DNA of 64,000 bases from Halichondria panicea (taxonomy: Eukaryota > Porifera > Demospongiae > Suberitida > Halichondriidae): the NCBI RefSeq assembly GCF_963675165.1, contig NC_087377.1, positions 7,519,122 through 7,583,121 on the forward strand. Reading direction: 5' to 3'. Numbering within the stretch: the stretch's first letter is position 1; each line of letters opens with the position of its first letter. A model generated the notes under the pieces. The model worked only from the letters and a program-made list of their open reading frames with translations. It was not told the origin of the DNA and searched no databases. This document shows positions 10,227 to 21,588 of this stretch, piece after piece. A program made the position numbers and the translations under genes.

Positions 10227-13200
10227 CTACCATTTAGGTTCATATCGATCCACAGTCTTACGGTTACGCTTAGGGTATACTTTAATCGCAGTTGCAGGTT
10301 TTGAGACAACACCTTGACTAGGGACGTCGACAGGTGGTTCTACACCAACTTCAGGTGAAGGGGAGCTGTTTCCAGGAGTACTATCAGCTTGAGGTGCATA
10401 CGGTGTGGTCAATTCGTCAGGAAGAATTGCATTCGGAATAGGGACCTCTTCTGGCTCGGTAGGTTCGTCTACTGTTCGGTTCCGAACCTGGTCCACATGA
10501 CACCTTCGCACTTGACCATTCTGCATCTTCGCTCGAAACGATACTGGTCCTGTCTTTTCCTGTATCACACCCGGTAACCAACGATTTCCTGACTGGTAAT
10601 TTCTGACATACACCAGATCTCCGGGCTCAAAACTTCTTTCGCGAGCACGGTTGTCGTGTTGTTTCACCTGTTTTGCTTGTTGACGTTCAACTCTCTCTGC
10701 TGTGTTCGGTTTAAGCAGATCTAGACGAGATCGTGGTCGACGACCTAACAAAAGTTCACTTGGGGATTGTCCAGTGGTTGACTGTGCAGTTAACCTGTAA
10801 GCAAATAACACCGTTGCAAGTCTACTGCGCATCGAACCTTTTGTTTCCTTCTTAAGTCCCTTCTTAACTACTTGCACTGCTCGTTCAGCCAGGCCATTTG
10901 TAGAGGGGTGATAAGGGGCAGACAGAATTTGGTTGATACCATTTTTCTTCAGGAATCCTTTGAATTCTGCACTAGTGAAACATGTGCCATTGTCAGACAC
11001 AACACACTCTGGTAGGCCAAATTGAGAAAACAAAACCCGTAGTTCTTCGATCACTACTCGGGATGTCGAGCCAGATGTTGGAATTGCTTCAATCCATTTT
11101 GAATGGGCATCAATGATAATCAAAAACATTTGTCCGTGAATGGGACCAGCATAATCGATATGCAATCTGGCCCACGGGCGTGTAGGCCAAGCCCAAGGAT
11201 GGAGTGGAGCAACAGGTGGTTTTGACTGTTGTTGTTGACAGGGAATGCAATCTTGTACCATCTCTTCGACGTCTTTCGAAATACCAGGCCACCACACATA
11301 CATACGCGATAGTCCTTTCATGCGAGTGGTGCCAGGATGTCCTTCGTGCAGTTGTACGAGCACATCACCTCGGTAGGTCTTGGGTACCACCACACGATTT
11401 CCCCACAGCAAGCAACCATCATGTACTGAAAGTTCTTCTCGTCGCTCATAAAAGGGCATTAGACTGGTTTCCATGGCGGAACGGTGTGGCCATCCTTGTT
11501 GCACATACTGGTGAATAGTAGAGAGTTCTGGGTCTCGTCTGGTAGCCTCTTTGATATGTGCAGCCGTGATCGGTGAGGAATCGAGATGTTCCAGTAAGAG
11601 CACCAGTTCTGGTGGTGTTCGGTCATCAGGAACAGTGTCAGTTAAGGGCAGACGACTCAAAGCATCTGCATTACCGTGAGCTGTAGTGTTTCGGAACTTC
11701 AGCTCGTACTCGTACATCGACAGTGCCAATGACCATCGACGAATCCTTGCGGAGGCTTGTAATGAGGTTGGTTTCTGTCCACTCAGCAGGCTCAATAACG
11801 GTTTGTGATCCGTAATTAGAGTGAATTTTCGACCAAATAGGTATGCATAGAATTTCTTTACTCCGAAAACACAGGACAGTCCTTCCTTTTCAAGCTGCGA
11901 GTAATTTCTTTCAGCCGAATTCAAAGTCCTAGAAGCATAGGCTATCGGTCTCTCGGTACCATCAGGCATTTGGTGAGCAAGTACGGCTCCAATTCCGTAT
12001 GCAGAGGCATCGCAGGCCAGAACAATAGGTAATTGGGGGTTGTAATGAGCTAACAGATTTGTTGATGTCAGCAGCTGTTTCGACCTGTTAAAAGCAAGTT
12101 CTTGCTCAGATGACCATTCCCATGGCACATCTTTGTTTAACAGCTTGTACAATGGTGTTAAGCGAGTGGCTAGATTCGGTAGGAACTTCCCATAATAAGA
12201 AATCAATCCAATGTAGGACCTCAGTTCCGTCACATTGGTAGGGGTAGGTGCTTGCTGGACAGCACGGACTTTCTCAGGTAAGGGTCGGATACCCTTAGCG
12301 TCAACCAGGTGACCCAAAAACTCGACAGATGGAGCCATGAACGTGCACTTGCCTCGTTTGGCTCGCAAACCAGCTTCGGATAGGCGTTTCAACACTTCCT
12401 CGAGTGATTTCAGGTTCTCCGCTTCGGTTGCACTAGAGATCAAAATGTCGTCCAAATACACCACTACCCCAGCAATACCCTGTAGCAGGGTCTCCATGGT
12501 CTTCTGAAAAATGCCAGGGGCTGATGACACTCCAAAAGGTAATCTCGTGTATTGGAACAACCCTTTTAGGGTGTTGATTACCACATAGTTCTGAGATTGG
12601 GTGTCAAGCTTTAACTGTTGATAAGCTTGTGTCAGATCTAATTTAGTAAAGATCTTTCCGTCAGCCAGGGTTGCAAATAAATCTTCCACCTTCGGCAGGG
12701 GGTAACGATGGAGTTTAGAAACGGGGTTAACTGTCATTCGGAAATCGCCACATATTCTCACACTCGTTCGATCACCCTTTAACACTGCCACAATTGGTGC
12801 GGCCCATTCAGCATAGTCCACGGGCTTCAGAGTGCCTTCCTGAACCAGCCTCTCCAGTTCCTCTTCAACTTTCGTTCGCATAGCATATGGAAGACGTCTG
12901 GCTTTGTTAAAACGGGGAACAGCATCAGCGTCCACTACAAGGGAGGCTTCTTGTCCCTGGTACGTACCCAGTCCTTTCTGGAACACATCGGGGTACTTGG
13001 CCAGTAAGTCCTGTAAACCTGGAGCTTGGGTATAGTGAATGTTAGACCAATTCAACTTAATAGCATTTAGCCAGTTCCTGCCAAACAACAAAGGTCCATT
13101 CCCTTGAACAACAACAAGAGGTAAGGTCACCTTTTTGTTATCATACACAACCTCAACATCAAAACTTCCCATTACTACAAGGGGTTCCTTTGAGTAGGTC

Positions 13201-14219
13201 TGTAAGTTGATATCAGATGGGTCTAAGCTCCTCCCTGGCCACAACTGTTTGTACTGTGACTCTGATACTAGAGATACTGAGGCACCTGTGTCTAGTTCCA
13301 TACACACAGTAGTACCCTCTATACTCACGGGTACTTTTATTGGGGGCTGGTAGATCCTGTGGATTCCTCCAACTTCTTCTACCATCAGCAGGAAGTCTTC
13401 GTCATCTGATTCTCCAGACTCTCTTGCTTGGTTTATTCCAGCCCTTTTCTTATACTTGTCATGTCGGGGGAACTTCTTCGGGTTTGGGCGTCCCTTGGCA
13501 GCTCGACACATCTTTTGCAAGTGTCCCACTTTATGACATCCTCTACACACAAAGTCCTTGTACGGGCAGTCATTGCCACTGTGACTCGTCTTGCCACATC
13601 GATAACACTTCGAGTTAGTTTTAATCGGTTTCGGCGTCTGTTTCTGGACGTAATGTACTCCTTCTTTATGGGATTCGCTTCCCATCTCACGAAGGTTCTT
13701 CTCTGCAGTCTCAGAACCTTGAGTAATCTGAATAGCCGTAGCCAATGTCAGCTCTCGTTCTGCTAGCAGCTTCTTCTGTATGTAGGTGTCCTTGACTCCC
13801 CACACTAGCCTGTCACGTAGCACTTTGTCCAATGCAGCACCGTAATTACAAAATTCGGCTAGCTTCCTCAGCGCAGCTACATAGTCAGCAATAGACTCTC
13901 CTTCTTTCTTCGCTCTAGAGTTGAATCGGAAACGTTGCATGACTTCGGTAGGCCTCGGACTGTAGTGTGCAGTAAGCACTTCCACCAGCTCCTCAAATGT
14001 TTTCTCTGCAGGCCTTGCTGGTGCAATTAGACTTCGCAGCAGATTGTAGGCACTACGGCCCACTACTGCGAGAAAGGTAGCTCTCTTCTTCACAGCACTA
14101 CCATCTCCAGTGATATCGTTCGCAACAAAAAACTGTTCGAGTCTCTCCACATACTGCGGCCATTCCTCCAACGCTGGATCGAATTGCTCGAGGTGCCCAA
14201 GCAGTCCTGTAGCCATCAT
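10227..14219 (-). CDS. Gypsy gag-pol polyprotein, 1330 aa
   Basis: One uninterrupted frame. Gag capsid-like region about residues 1-190. Two CCHC zinc knuckles: C205-C218 (CYRCGKTSHSGNDC) and C225-C238. Aspartic protease DTG at 310-312. Reverse transcriptase about 430-620 with catalytic YLDD at 588-591 and the first Asp near 528. RNase H about 730-860 (ACDAS, TDH). Integrase zinc domain with H958, H961, C991, C994. DDE residues D1022, D1076 and E1112 in HIDYAG, SDNGT and NGLAERAV. All key residues are present, so the element may be competent. Gag and Pol share one frame with no visible shift. The C-terminal tail lacks a recognised chromodomain. Confidence 0.95.
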   Translation of the reverse strand: MMATGLLGHLEQFDPALEEWPQYVERLEQFFVANDITGDGSAVKKRATFLAVVGRSAYNLLRSLIAPARPAEKTFEELVEVLTAHYSPRPTEVMQRFRFNSRAKKEGESIADYVAALRKLAEFCNYGAALDKVLRDRLVWGVKDTYIQKKLLAERELTLATAIQITQGSETAEKNLREMGSESHKEGVHYVQKQTPKPIKTNSKCYRCGKTSHSGNDCPYKDFVCRGCHKVGHLQKMCRAAKGRPNPKKFPRHDKYKKRAGINQARESGESDDEDFLLMVEEVGGIHRIYQPPIKVPVSIEGTTVCMELDTGASVSLVSESQYKQLWPGRSLDPSDINLQTYSKEPLVVMGSFDVEVVYDNKKVTLPLVVVQGNGPLLFGRNWLNAIKLNWSNIHYTQAPGLQDLLAKYPDVFQKGLGTYQGQEASLVVDADAVPRFNKARRLPYAMRTKVEEELERLVQEGTLKPVDYAEWAAPIVAVLKGDRTSVRICGDFRMTVNPVSKLHRYPLPKVEDLFATLADGKIFTKLDLTQAYQQLKLDTQSQNYVVINTLKGLFQYTRLPFGVSSAPGIFQKTMETLLQGIAGVVVYLDDILISSATEAENLKSLEEVLKRLSEAGLRAKRGKCTFMAPSVEFLGHLVDAKGIRPLPEKVRAVQQAPTPTNVTELRSYIGLISYYGKFLPNLATRLTPLYKLLNKDVPWEWSSEQELAFNRSKQLLTSTNLLAHYNPQLPIVLACDASAYGIGAVLAHQMPDGTERPIAYASRTLNSAERNYSQLEKEGLSCVFGVKKFYAYLFGRKFTLITDHKPLLSLLSGQKPTSLQASARIRRWSLALSMYEYELKFRNTTAHGNADALSRLPLTDTVPDDRTPPELVLLLEHLDSSPITAAHIKEATRRDPELSTIHQYVQQGWPHRSAMETSLMPFYERREELSVHDGCLLWGNRVVVPKTYRGDVLVQLHEGHPGTTRMKGLSRMYVWWPGISKDVEEMVQDCIPCQQQQSKPPVAPLHPWAWPTRPWARLHIDYAGPIHGQMFLIIIDAHSKWIEAIPTSGSTSRVVIEELRVLFSQFGLPECVVSDNGTCFTSAEFKGFLKKNGINQILSAPYHPSTNGLAERAVQVVKKGLKKETKGSMRSRLATVLFAYRLTAQSTTGQSPSELLLGRRPRSRLDLLKPNTAERVERQQAKQVKQHDNRARERSFEPGDLVYVRNYQSGNRWLPGVIQEKTGPVSFRAKMQNGQVRRCHVDQVRNRTVDEPTEPEEVPIPNAILPDELTTPYAPQADSTPGNSSPSPEVGVEPPVDVPSQGVVSKPATAIKVYPKRNRKTVDRYEPKW

Positions 14220-14247
14220 AGAGTTCTAACTCCTCGTCGCCAATTTA

Positions 14248-14394
14248 TGTCGTAACTTAGCTAGGTCTGGACTCACCGCTAAGTTACCAATTCAGTACTG
14301 GTTTACAGTTGACAGTTTAATAGAGACTAAAAACATTGAGAACACACGTACATAAATAGTACACATAGAACAGGAAGTAAACTAAACCACAACA
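14248..14394 (-). repeat. 5' LTR of the gypsy element
   Basis: 147 bp, the upstream LTR for the minus-strand element. Immediately inside it the minus strand reads TGGCGACGAGGAGTTAG (about 14225-14243), which starts with TGG as a tRNA primer-binding site should. The tRNA was not identified. Confidence 0.85.
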
Positions 14395-14723
14395 GAGGCT
14401 TAGTGGCTTCTCTTGATCTCAGTAGAGTGTTTCTCTGTATTAAAAGGGACAAATATTAAAATGGACAAGCAAGCTAGCTATACAAATGTAGACTGGTATT
14501 TTGGACTTGTACCTTCGATGCTCATCACTGCTCTTTAGCTCTAGCTCTTATCAAGGTCTCATGTGCTGTCTGTCTGCTCTGTAATCTGTGCTGCCATCCC
14601 AAAGTGATGTGAAGAAACTATTATTAGCTTCCGGTGCAGTGAATTAACTTCCTGCGCAGCCTGGACTGGCCGACAATCGCGGTCCGTTTCCAATCCCTCT
14701 TACTACACTATCTATGCTAAGAG

Positions 14724-15887
14724 TTAGTATTTCCAAAGAACTAAAAAGCCAACACTTGTTAATCTATTTTACAGATGGTCTTATGCCCTTACATACAGTA
14801 CTTTATTAATTGGATATTGCCTGTTTGGTTGGACTTAGTTGTGCTGTTTTGGACCTAACTTTGCTGTGGGAACCTGGCTTAAAATCGAGAATCTATGTAT
14901 GAATGCTGAAAAACAGTGACATCACAGAAACAATAATTAAGATTACAAAGCATCAATAGTGAACAAACCACAAACATGATTGTTACATAATCACAACCGT
15001 ATAGCGGGTAATTTTCGTACAAAATTCATTCAACACGGTGATTTTCAGGAGTAAAATTTTCATTGCCTGCACTGCATTGAGGCTAGTTGAGCAACATATC
15101 GGAGCTTTTAAAGTCCAATCACTGTGCTTTTGACGGTTTTTGCTAGCTTTTTTCTTTTTTGCAGACCATATTCATCGACCTTTTTCTTTGCGTAGCTTAT
15201 TCTAAATCAGTTATAGGCCTCGTCAGGAGTACATTAAGAGAAGTATCCAACTATGGCAGTTGTAGTGTAAACCAGGTTACGGTACGAGTATGTCATACTA
15301 ACGTCACTCTCAAACCGCATTAAGTGTGTGCGTAGGTGTAGTGGTTAATTAGTTAAAAATGATATCAACATACACACATGTGGTCTGCCGTGGCTTGTAT
15401 ACCTCCAGCCCACATTTGACTTTATTTATGGCTAACAGTTTACACAACTAAAAGTGAGTGTTAGTGCTGGATTCAGTCTTAGATGTAGAATAGAATGTGC
15501 ATGGGAGTTGCATACTACTCTTCTTAATGTACTCCTGGCCTCGTCCAATGGTTTCTACGCTATTTGAAACCCTCAGGCCTTCCGGTCTGTGAGTTAGCGT
15601 AGAGACTTCGAGTACAAGCGGGTATTATGAGACATCAAAATGTTTTGACCCCCTTCTCTTGTAGTATTCTTGAAAGAGCAACCTATAGTATGCTCACTAA
15701 CAATGTAAGTTAAAAAATCTAGTGACAGTGCTTTGTGCTAGCTAAAATCGAAAGCACCGCGGGTGGAACTTGAACATTTATACTGCATGGGAATCTGGTA
15801 CAAACGAGTGGGAAATGATCGACCATGATAGTTGCTAAAAAGGATGCCAAAAGTTCAAAGTCCATACCGTATAGCAGGTAATTTTCG
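14724..15887. other. Repeat-rich gene-free stretch
   Basis: No exon seen. A short dispersed repeat CCGTATAGCGGGTAATTTTC occurs near 14998 and again near 15867 directly at the copia junction. Relatives are at about 34412 and 63250. A TTTTTCTTTTTTG tract lies near 15150. Confidence 0.4.
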
Positions 15888-18766
15888 TGGGATCAATCTG
15901 CTCAGTGTTTCCAAGGCATCTGAGGCTGGGAAGGTAACTCAGTTTGATGAGGCTGGTTGTCGGATTTTGAATGCTGATAGCAAGGTTATAGCAACGGCGG
16001 TTCGGTGTGGTAGTCTTTATTTTCTCAACTGTCAGTCCCTGGAAAAATCCAATGTTGCTGAAGATGTTTGGCACAAACGTTTTGGTCATTTAAGTATTGG
16101 AAGTTTGAGACAGTTGGCTGCTGATGGTCTTGTTGACGGTTTTAACTTTGACAAATCCAAGGAGATTGTTTTCTGTGAGTCGTGTGTTGTGGGGAAGCAC
16201 CACAAGAGCCCCTTTCCCGTCGGTGGTGGAAATGGAGCTAAAGAACCTCTTGGACTGGTTCACACTGATGTGTGTGGCAAGGTTAACGCTAAGTCGATTG
16301 GTGGTGCGGAGTATTTCTTAACGTTTGTGGATGACAAGACGAGGTATGTGTGGGTGTATTTTTTGAGACGCAAAGATGAAGTGTTCTCTCGTTTTTTGGA
16401 GTGGAAAGCCATGGTGGAGAAAGCAAGTGATCGGAAGTTGAAGGTATTGCGCTCGGAATGGCGGTGAGTACATGTCAATGAGGTTCAAAGAGTATTTGAA
16501 GGCAGAAGGAGTCACTATGAACTCACCGTTCCTAAGACTCCTCAACAAAATGGCACAGCCGAGCGACTAAATCGTACATTGGTGGAGATGACACGGTCTA
16601 TGTTGGTTGGTGGTAATTTATCTCAGAGGCTTTGGGCGGAAGCCTTGTCTACGGCGGTGTATTTGAGGAATCGAAGTCCATCCAAAGCAGTGGAAGGGAT
16701 GACCCCTTTTGAGGCATATCATGGGAGAAAGCCGAGTGTTGAGAATCTCCGTGCGTTTGGATGTGTTTGTTATGCCCACATAGCAAAAGATAAGAGGAAG
16801 AAGTTGGATCCAGTTGCTAGAAGATGTGTCCTTGTTGGCTATGGCACTGAGGTGAAGGGCTATCGCCTGTATGATTCAAATCGAGACAGGGTTTTTCTAC
16901 AGTCGTGATGTAAAGTTTAACGAGTCAGCGTTTGGATTTGAGAAGGGCAGTGAACCTGAGCTTTGTGTCCAGTTTGATTGTGACGTCGATTCCGGTGGTG
17001 ATGTGTCCGATGGTGATGTTGCCGATTGTGATGTGTCCGATGGTGTTGATGTGTCCGATGGTGATGCTGCCGATGGTGTTGATGTGTCCGATGGTGATGC
17101 TGCCGATGGTGATGTGTCCGATGGTGTCGATGTGTCTGAGCCAGTTCTTAGAACGTTGCAGAGAGTCAGACAAAGGCCGAACTACTACTTAGAAGGAGCT
17201 TCTATCGCTACGAGCAGTATTGAGGAACCAAGTTCTGTCCAAGAAGCTGTAAACAGTCCAAACAAGGCAAAGTGGGAGCAGGCCATGGAATCGGAGATGA
17301 GATCACTTAAGGAGAATGATGTTTGGGAGCTGGTGAATTTGCCAGAGAATCGGAAAGTCGTGGGTAGCAAATGGGTGTTTAAAGTGAAAGTTCACGGTTG
17401 TGTGGATCGTTATAAAGCTAGATTGGTGGCACAGGGTTTCTCTCAGACCAAAGGAATGGACTATGATGAAACATTCTGTCCTGTTGTTAGGATGGAGTCG
17501 TTAAGGGCCATTGTTGGATTGGCTGCTCGGAATGGTTTGAAGCTACATCAGCTTGATGTCATCACAGCTTTTCTAAATGGCAAATTGGACGAAGAAGTGT
17601 ATATGAGACAGCCTGAAGGTTTTGTTGAAGAAGGTAACTTGGTGTGTAGACTGAAGCGAAGTTTGTATGGTCTCAAACAGTCTCCACGATGTTGGAATTC
17701 GGCTCTGGATGCTCACCTAAAGAAGTTAGGCTTTCTGCAGAGTAACAGTGACCCCTGCATCTATGTGGCAGCAATTGACGAGTTGATGGTTGTTGGTGTG
17801 TATGTAGATAATCTCGTAATCGGATGTAAGTCGGACGAGCGGTTGACAGACCTCAAGAGAAAGTTATGTTCAGGCTTTGACATGAAAGATCTTGGAAAGC
17901 TGCATCATTTTCTCGGGTTGAAGGTTATACAGGATGAAGAGTCTGGAAATGTATGGATTGGTCAACCTGCGTATGTTGAGAAGGTGCTGGTGAGGTATGA
18001 AATGAAAGATGCTAAGAGTGTTGGAACCCCTGTTGATGTGAGTGCTAAGCTTGTGCGTGCTGGTGACGGTGAGGGTGATTTGTTTGATTCCGAAGTGTAT
18101 CGATCGGCTGTTGGCAGTTTGTTATATGTGTCTACTGGTACTAGGCCTTATATTGCTTTTGCAGTGAGTATGGTTGCAAAATTCTCTTCTAAACCAACGA
18201 AGCAGCACTGGCAGGGTGTAAAGAGAATTCTCAGATACCTCAAGGGTACAGCTGATCTTGGACTACTTTACAGAAGGAGTGATGCTGAGGAGCTAACAGG
18301 CTAATCAGATTCTGACTGGGCTGGGGACCTGGACGACAGGAAGTCAACCTCTGGATATATGTTCATGTTAAGTGGTGCTCCTATCAGCTGGAAGAGCAGA
18401 AAGCAGAGTTCAGTTGCACTTTCAACAGCAGAGGCTGAATATATTGCACTTTCAAGTGCTACACAGGAAGTAATGTGGCTCAGACGTTTACTTTCGGAGT
18501 TAAATTGTGCACCACAAGAAGCTACAGTTATGAACGAGGACAACCAGTCAGCGATTGCAATGGCACAGAATACTGTATTTCATGGAAGATCGAAGCATAT
18601 CGACTTACGTCACCACTTCGTTCGTGAACAAGTTGTCAAGTACTGTAGCAGCGATCAGATGATAGCAGACATGCTGACCAAAGGACTTACCCAAGTCAAG
18701 TTTGAGAACCTGAGAAACATGGCTGGAGTTGTTCCCATTATCAAGCAAATTGAGAAGGAGTGTTAG
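15832..18766 (+). pseudogene. Copia pol remnant (integrase, reverse transcriptase, RNase H)
   Basis: Copia order is clear: NLLSVSKASEAG, then GAG-pre-integrase WHKRFGHLS, integrase HTDVCG, reverse transcriptase (WVFKVKVHG, QLDVITAFLNG, GLKQSPRCW) and RNase H (STAEAEYIAL, SKHIDLRHHF). It is dead in several ways. A 2-nt loss at about 16455 removes the Asp of the DNGGEY motif. A 1-nt loss at about 16508 follows. An extra T sits in the T5 run at about 16891. A TAA at 18302-18304 replaces the Tyr of GYSDSDW. The reverse transcriptase catalytic motif reads YVDN (17801-17812) instead of YVDD. The first residues encoded from 15832 are not copia. Confidence 0.9.
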
Positions 18767-18772
18767 TATATG
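15888..18772 (+). mobile_element. 5'-truncated Ty1/copia element
   Basis: Begins inside the protease/GAG-pre-integrase region, fused to a CCGTATAGC-type repeat. It continues through integrase, reverse transcriptase and RNase H in the copia order. No gag and no 5' LTR. A purine-rich tract (GAGAAGGAG) just before TGTTAG at about 18761 could mark the start of a 3' LTR, but I cannot place its end. Confidence 0.88.
16996..17136 (+). repeat. Tandem repeat in copia pol (DVSDG-type)
   Basis: GATGTGTCCGATGGTGTTGA-type units repeat in multiples of 3, encoding an acidic DVSDGDAADG-like linker between integrase and reverse transcriptase. The frame is preserved because unit lengths are multiples of three. 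Confidence 0.75.
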
Positions 18773-20228
18773 TACACTTAGTTGATAATGATGTCATATC
18801 TATGTTTAGACTAGTCTGGAACATTCTAGAACTTTCTTGTGTTATGTATTTAGGTCATTGTGACCATGTGCTTAGTCAGTCCATGATATCTTTCTTATTT
18901 GTTAAACTGAGAACTTGCTCTATCTAGCTAAATCACATTGTAAGCTTTGATAACAGTAATATCCATCTGGAAGGACTCTCTGGGCATGCTGTTACCTTGT
19001 CTGATCATGCTGAGAGAATGTGAGACATGGATGAGGTCCTTTTATTCTAAGTTCCTGGTCAATATGAATGTTTTTATAATGCGCTAATAATCCAGTTTCT
19101 ACGGTATTCTAGCTAAGCTAACATACTGCAGATGATTGTAGCTCTCTATACTAGTAGTAAATGATGCTAACAATGCTCAGTGACACTAGAAAGTGAGTAG
19201 CATAGTCGTACTAGAAGCAACAAGCCAGAAACCACAAACTTTGAGTTGTTGCCTCAAATCCTTGGTTTCTTTGACTCCTGTCTTGATGTAGCAGGTATAG
19301 CAATCATAGACTACGACTCATAAACTAACAGGAGATGTTATACAAGAGAGATAAACGAGCTAAGGCCACTGCATACTTGTTTCAGATCAACCTCCCTCCT
19401 CGGTTTTGCTCACCTCCTCAATTAAGTCATTATTGCTGATGTCAGCCATTATTTGAGGTCAAAGTCCTTTTTGTTGTTGCTGACATTGCATTATTTTACC
19501 ATGTGCAAGTTGCATTGTGCACCAAAAAGCCAGTGCGTAAACTATTTTTATGTTTAGACTCCGTCCTTTCGTCAGTTAAAAAAACAGGATATGACGTCAT
19601 CAAATAATGGGATAATGGGTAATGAAGACCTCCCTCCCTCATCGGGGTTGAGCTATATGAAGAGAAGAGGGCATGCAACTCGCTGTGTATGCATCATATT
19701 ATTGATGAGTCAGCAGGATATGCTATATTTAGCCGTAGATAAACGAACTTAGCCTCCCACTACAGGAGGTTGATCACGATTCATGTGAGCTTATGTTTTC
19801 TATGTAAAAACTCCAAACCCATCCAAGCTGCTGAGTGGGCACTTTTTATCTACTTTCTTCTATTAGGCCACTGTTAGTTGCATGCTTGTTTCAGATGAGA
19901 ATACTAGAATACTTGTAAAAAAACTATTATTAGAAAGGCTAGGCTTTATGTGTAGGTGCTATACATGCAGATGCCAGTATATATCGCTCTGTAAGCAAAA
20001 AGTGACTGCGTCCGACAATGAGGTAAACGGCCGACGCTTCAGACTATCATCAAATCTATTTTAGTAGCTATATCTGCAATGTAACGAGACACCATTATTT
20101 AATATTCAATTTAACACTCATTGGCTATGTCTGGCATAAATTTAACTTATACATGTAGTACATATTTCTTCTGTCCACAATTAAAATGCCTAAGAGGTGA
20201 TATTTTTAGAGGTGGTAACAGTACTAAC
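18773..20228. other. Gene-free stretch
   Basis: No exon recognised. The first 200-300 bp may be remains of a copia 3' LTR. A TGACGTCA site lies near 19590. Short minus- and plus-strand open frames here have no family resemblance. Confidence 0.35.
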
Positions 20229-20583
20229 TAGTCGGGCGCCGCCGCCCTCTACCGTTTCCCGGAAGAAGGTCGGGAATCAAGCCTATCCACAATTTTGTTC
20301 TGTTGTTGGAATTCCACCAATTCCACCAGCTCCAATCAGATTGCAGTATATCTCAAGTGGATTGATCACACCCACTCAACTTTACCACATGTGAATTTTG
20401 CACACGTTGGATTGACTGTGAGGCGTGGCTAACACCCACTTCAATAAATGATATTCATCGCTATTGGTTAGCACTCACATAGAATGAATGATATTCATGA
20501 TACTATTGCGTAACAGGCCAGAACAAAACTGTGGATAGGCTTGATTCCCGACCTCCTTCAAGGAGGGCGGCGGCGCTCAACTA
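20229..20583. mobile_element. MITE with GC-rich TIRs (TAGT..GGCGCCGCCGCCC)
   Basis: Terminal repeats of about 65 bp: GCGCCGCCGCCCTC... and, after a short loop, GGTCGGGAATCAAGCCTATC are inverted at the right end. The ends are TAGT...ACTA. No convincing target duplication beyond TA. The end sequence resembles those at 36834 and 57550. Confidence 0.8.
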
Positions 20584-20823
20584 CCGTAAAAACTCTTTTA
20601 AAGCGACACTTTTAAATGATTACGTTTTGCAAAAGTTAATGTACACACAAAAATGAATTTATATGGTGCTATATGGACGAAATGCCAAGTAAATAAATAG
20701 AGGGTCGCCTTAAATCGAGAGTACTAACCACCACCGACTAGTGTGGACACATCCCTGGCTGTACATGTATACAGGGTTTTGCAGAATTCTTGCAACAGGG
20801 CTAAACAGACACAGCAATGACTT

Positions 20824-20833
20824 CCATATATGG
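20824..20833. promoter_or_regulatory. CArG-box match (first of three)
   Basis: CCATATATGG, a perfect CC(A/T)6GG SRF-type site, lies here and again at 21466-21475 and 21558-21567, each inside TTCCATATATGGAA in the foldback repeat. Function is not shown; the palindrome may simply be part of the repeat. Confidence 0.35.
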
Positions 20834-21588
20834 AAGTCAAGTCAACTGCTGACTTAAAATATTGTGTGTACATAATAAAATATTGTGTGTACATTATATG
20901 TATGCAGGGTGTCATACTGCTCATACAGGGGAGGGATATGATTATATCCCTCCTCTGGCTCCAATTCCCCCCCCCTAAAATGTGCATTTAGGTACTCAGT
21001 TGTATTTGAGTGTCCATAGCGGTAGGGTATCGAAATAACTGTTGACCTTTTTTTTAATGTTCTGGTGATGTTTCAAAGTCCCCTCTCTAATTCAAAATCC
21101 TGTATGACACCCTGGTATGTGTATAATTATTTGAATGGCTTGAATTGAAAGTTGTCCTGTGAGCCTAAAAGAGAGCATCACAAGATCAGGAGGACATCCT
21201 GACAAGATTTAAGGTGGTGGACGGTGTACCAGGTGGAAATGTCGTAAAGTTGGTGACAAGACAATTTGCTTCAACTGTGTGCAGAACTGTTGCTCTTTTC
21301 AATGACACCCTGATAAGCATTTCCATGGTGCACCACCCACCACCTTAATTAAATCTTGTGAATAACCTGATGCTCTCTTAAGGCTTCAGGACATCTTTCA
21401 ATTCAAAATACAGATACCTGCACATGTACAATAATAAAAGTAATAAAAATTAATAGCAGTTACTTCCATATATGGAATCATTGCTGTGTCTGCTTAGCCC
21501 TGTTACAAGAACTCTGCAAAACCCTGTACCCAAAATATTATAGTCAGCAGTTGACTTCCATATATGGAAGTCTTTGCAGTGTCTGTTT

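Larger units (their letters stand above)
9978..14394 (-). mobile_element. Intact Ty3/gypsy LTR retrotransposon
   Basis: Two 147-bp LTRs (9978-10124 and 14248-14394), identical by eye, run TG...CA. The 5-bp target duplication GAGGC lies at 9973-9977 and 14395-14399. Between them is a single gag-pol frame on the minus strand. Identical LTRs and an open frame indicate a very recent insertion. The LTRs are unusually short. Confidence 0.93.
8726..14716. mobile_element. TIR element with 7-bp target duplication, invaded by a gypsy element
   Basis: Left end CATAGATAGTGTAGTAAGAG (8726 on) matches the inverted right end over at least 33 bp including GGGATTGGAAACGG. CTAAGAG flanks both sides (8719-8725, 14717-14723). 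Total 5991 bp, but 4422 bp of this is the nested LTR element with its target duplication, so the original element was about 1.57 kb. Its own interior (8760-9970, 14400-14680) shows no transposase. A short open stretch after an acceptor-like CTTTGCAG at about 9610-9700 is too short to name. Confidence 0.85.

Noticed and set aside
20229-20583. 9-bp target duplication for this MITE
   Set aside because: Flanks (AGTACTAAC and CCGTAAAAA) do not match, unlike the four confirmed members.
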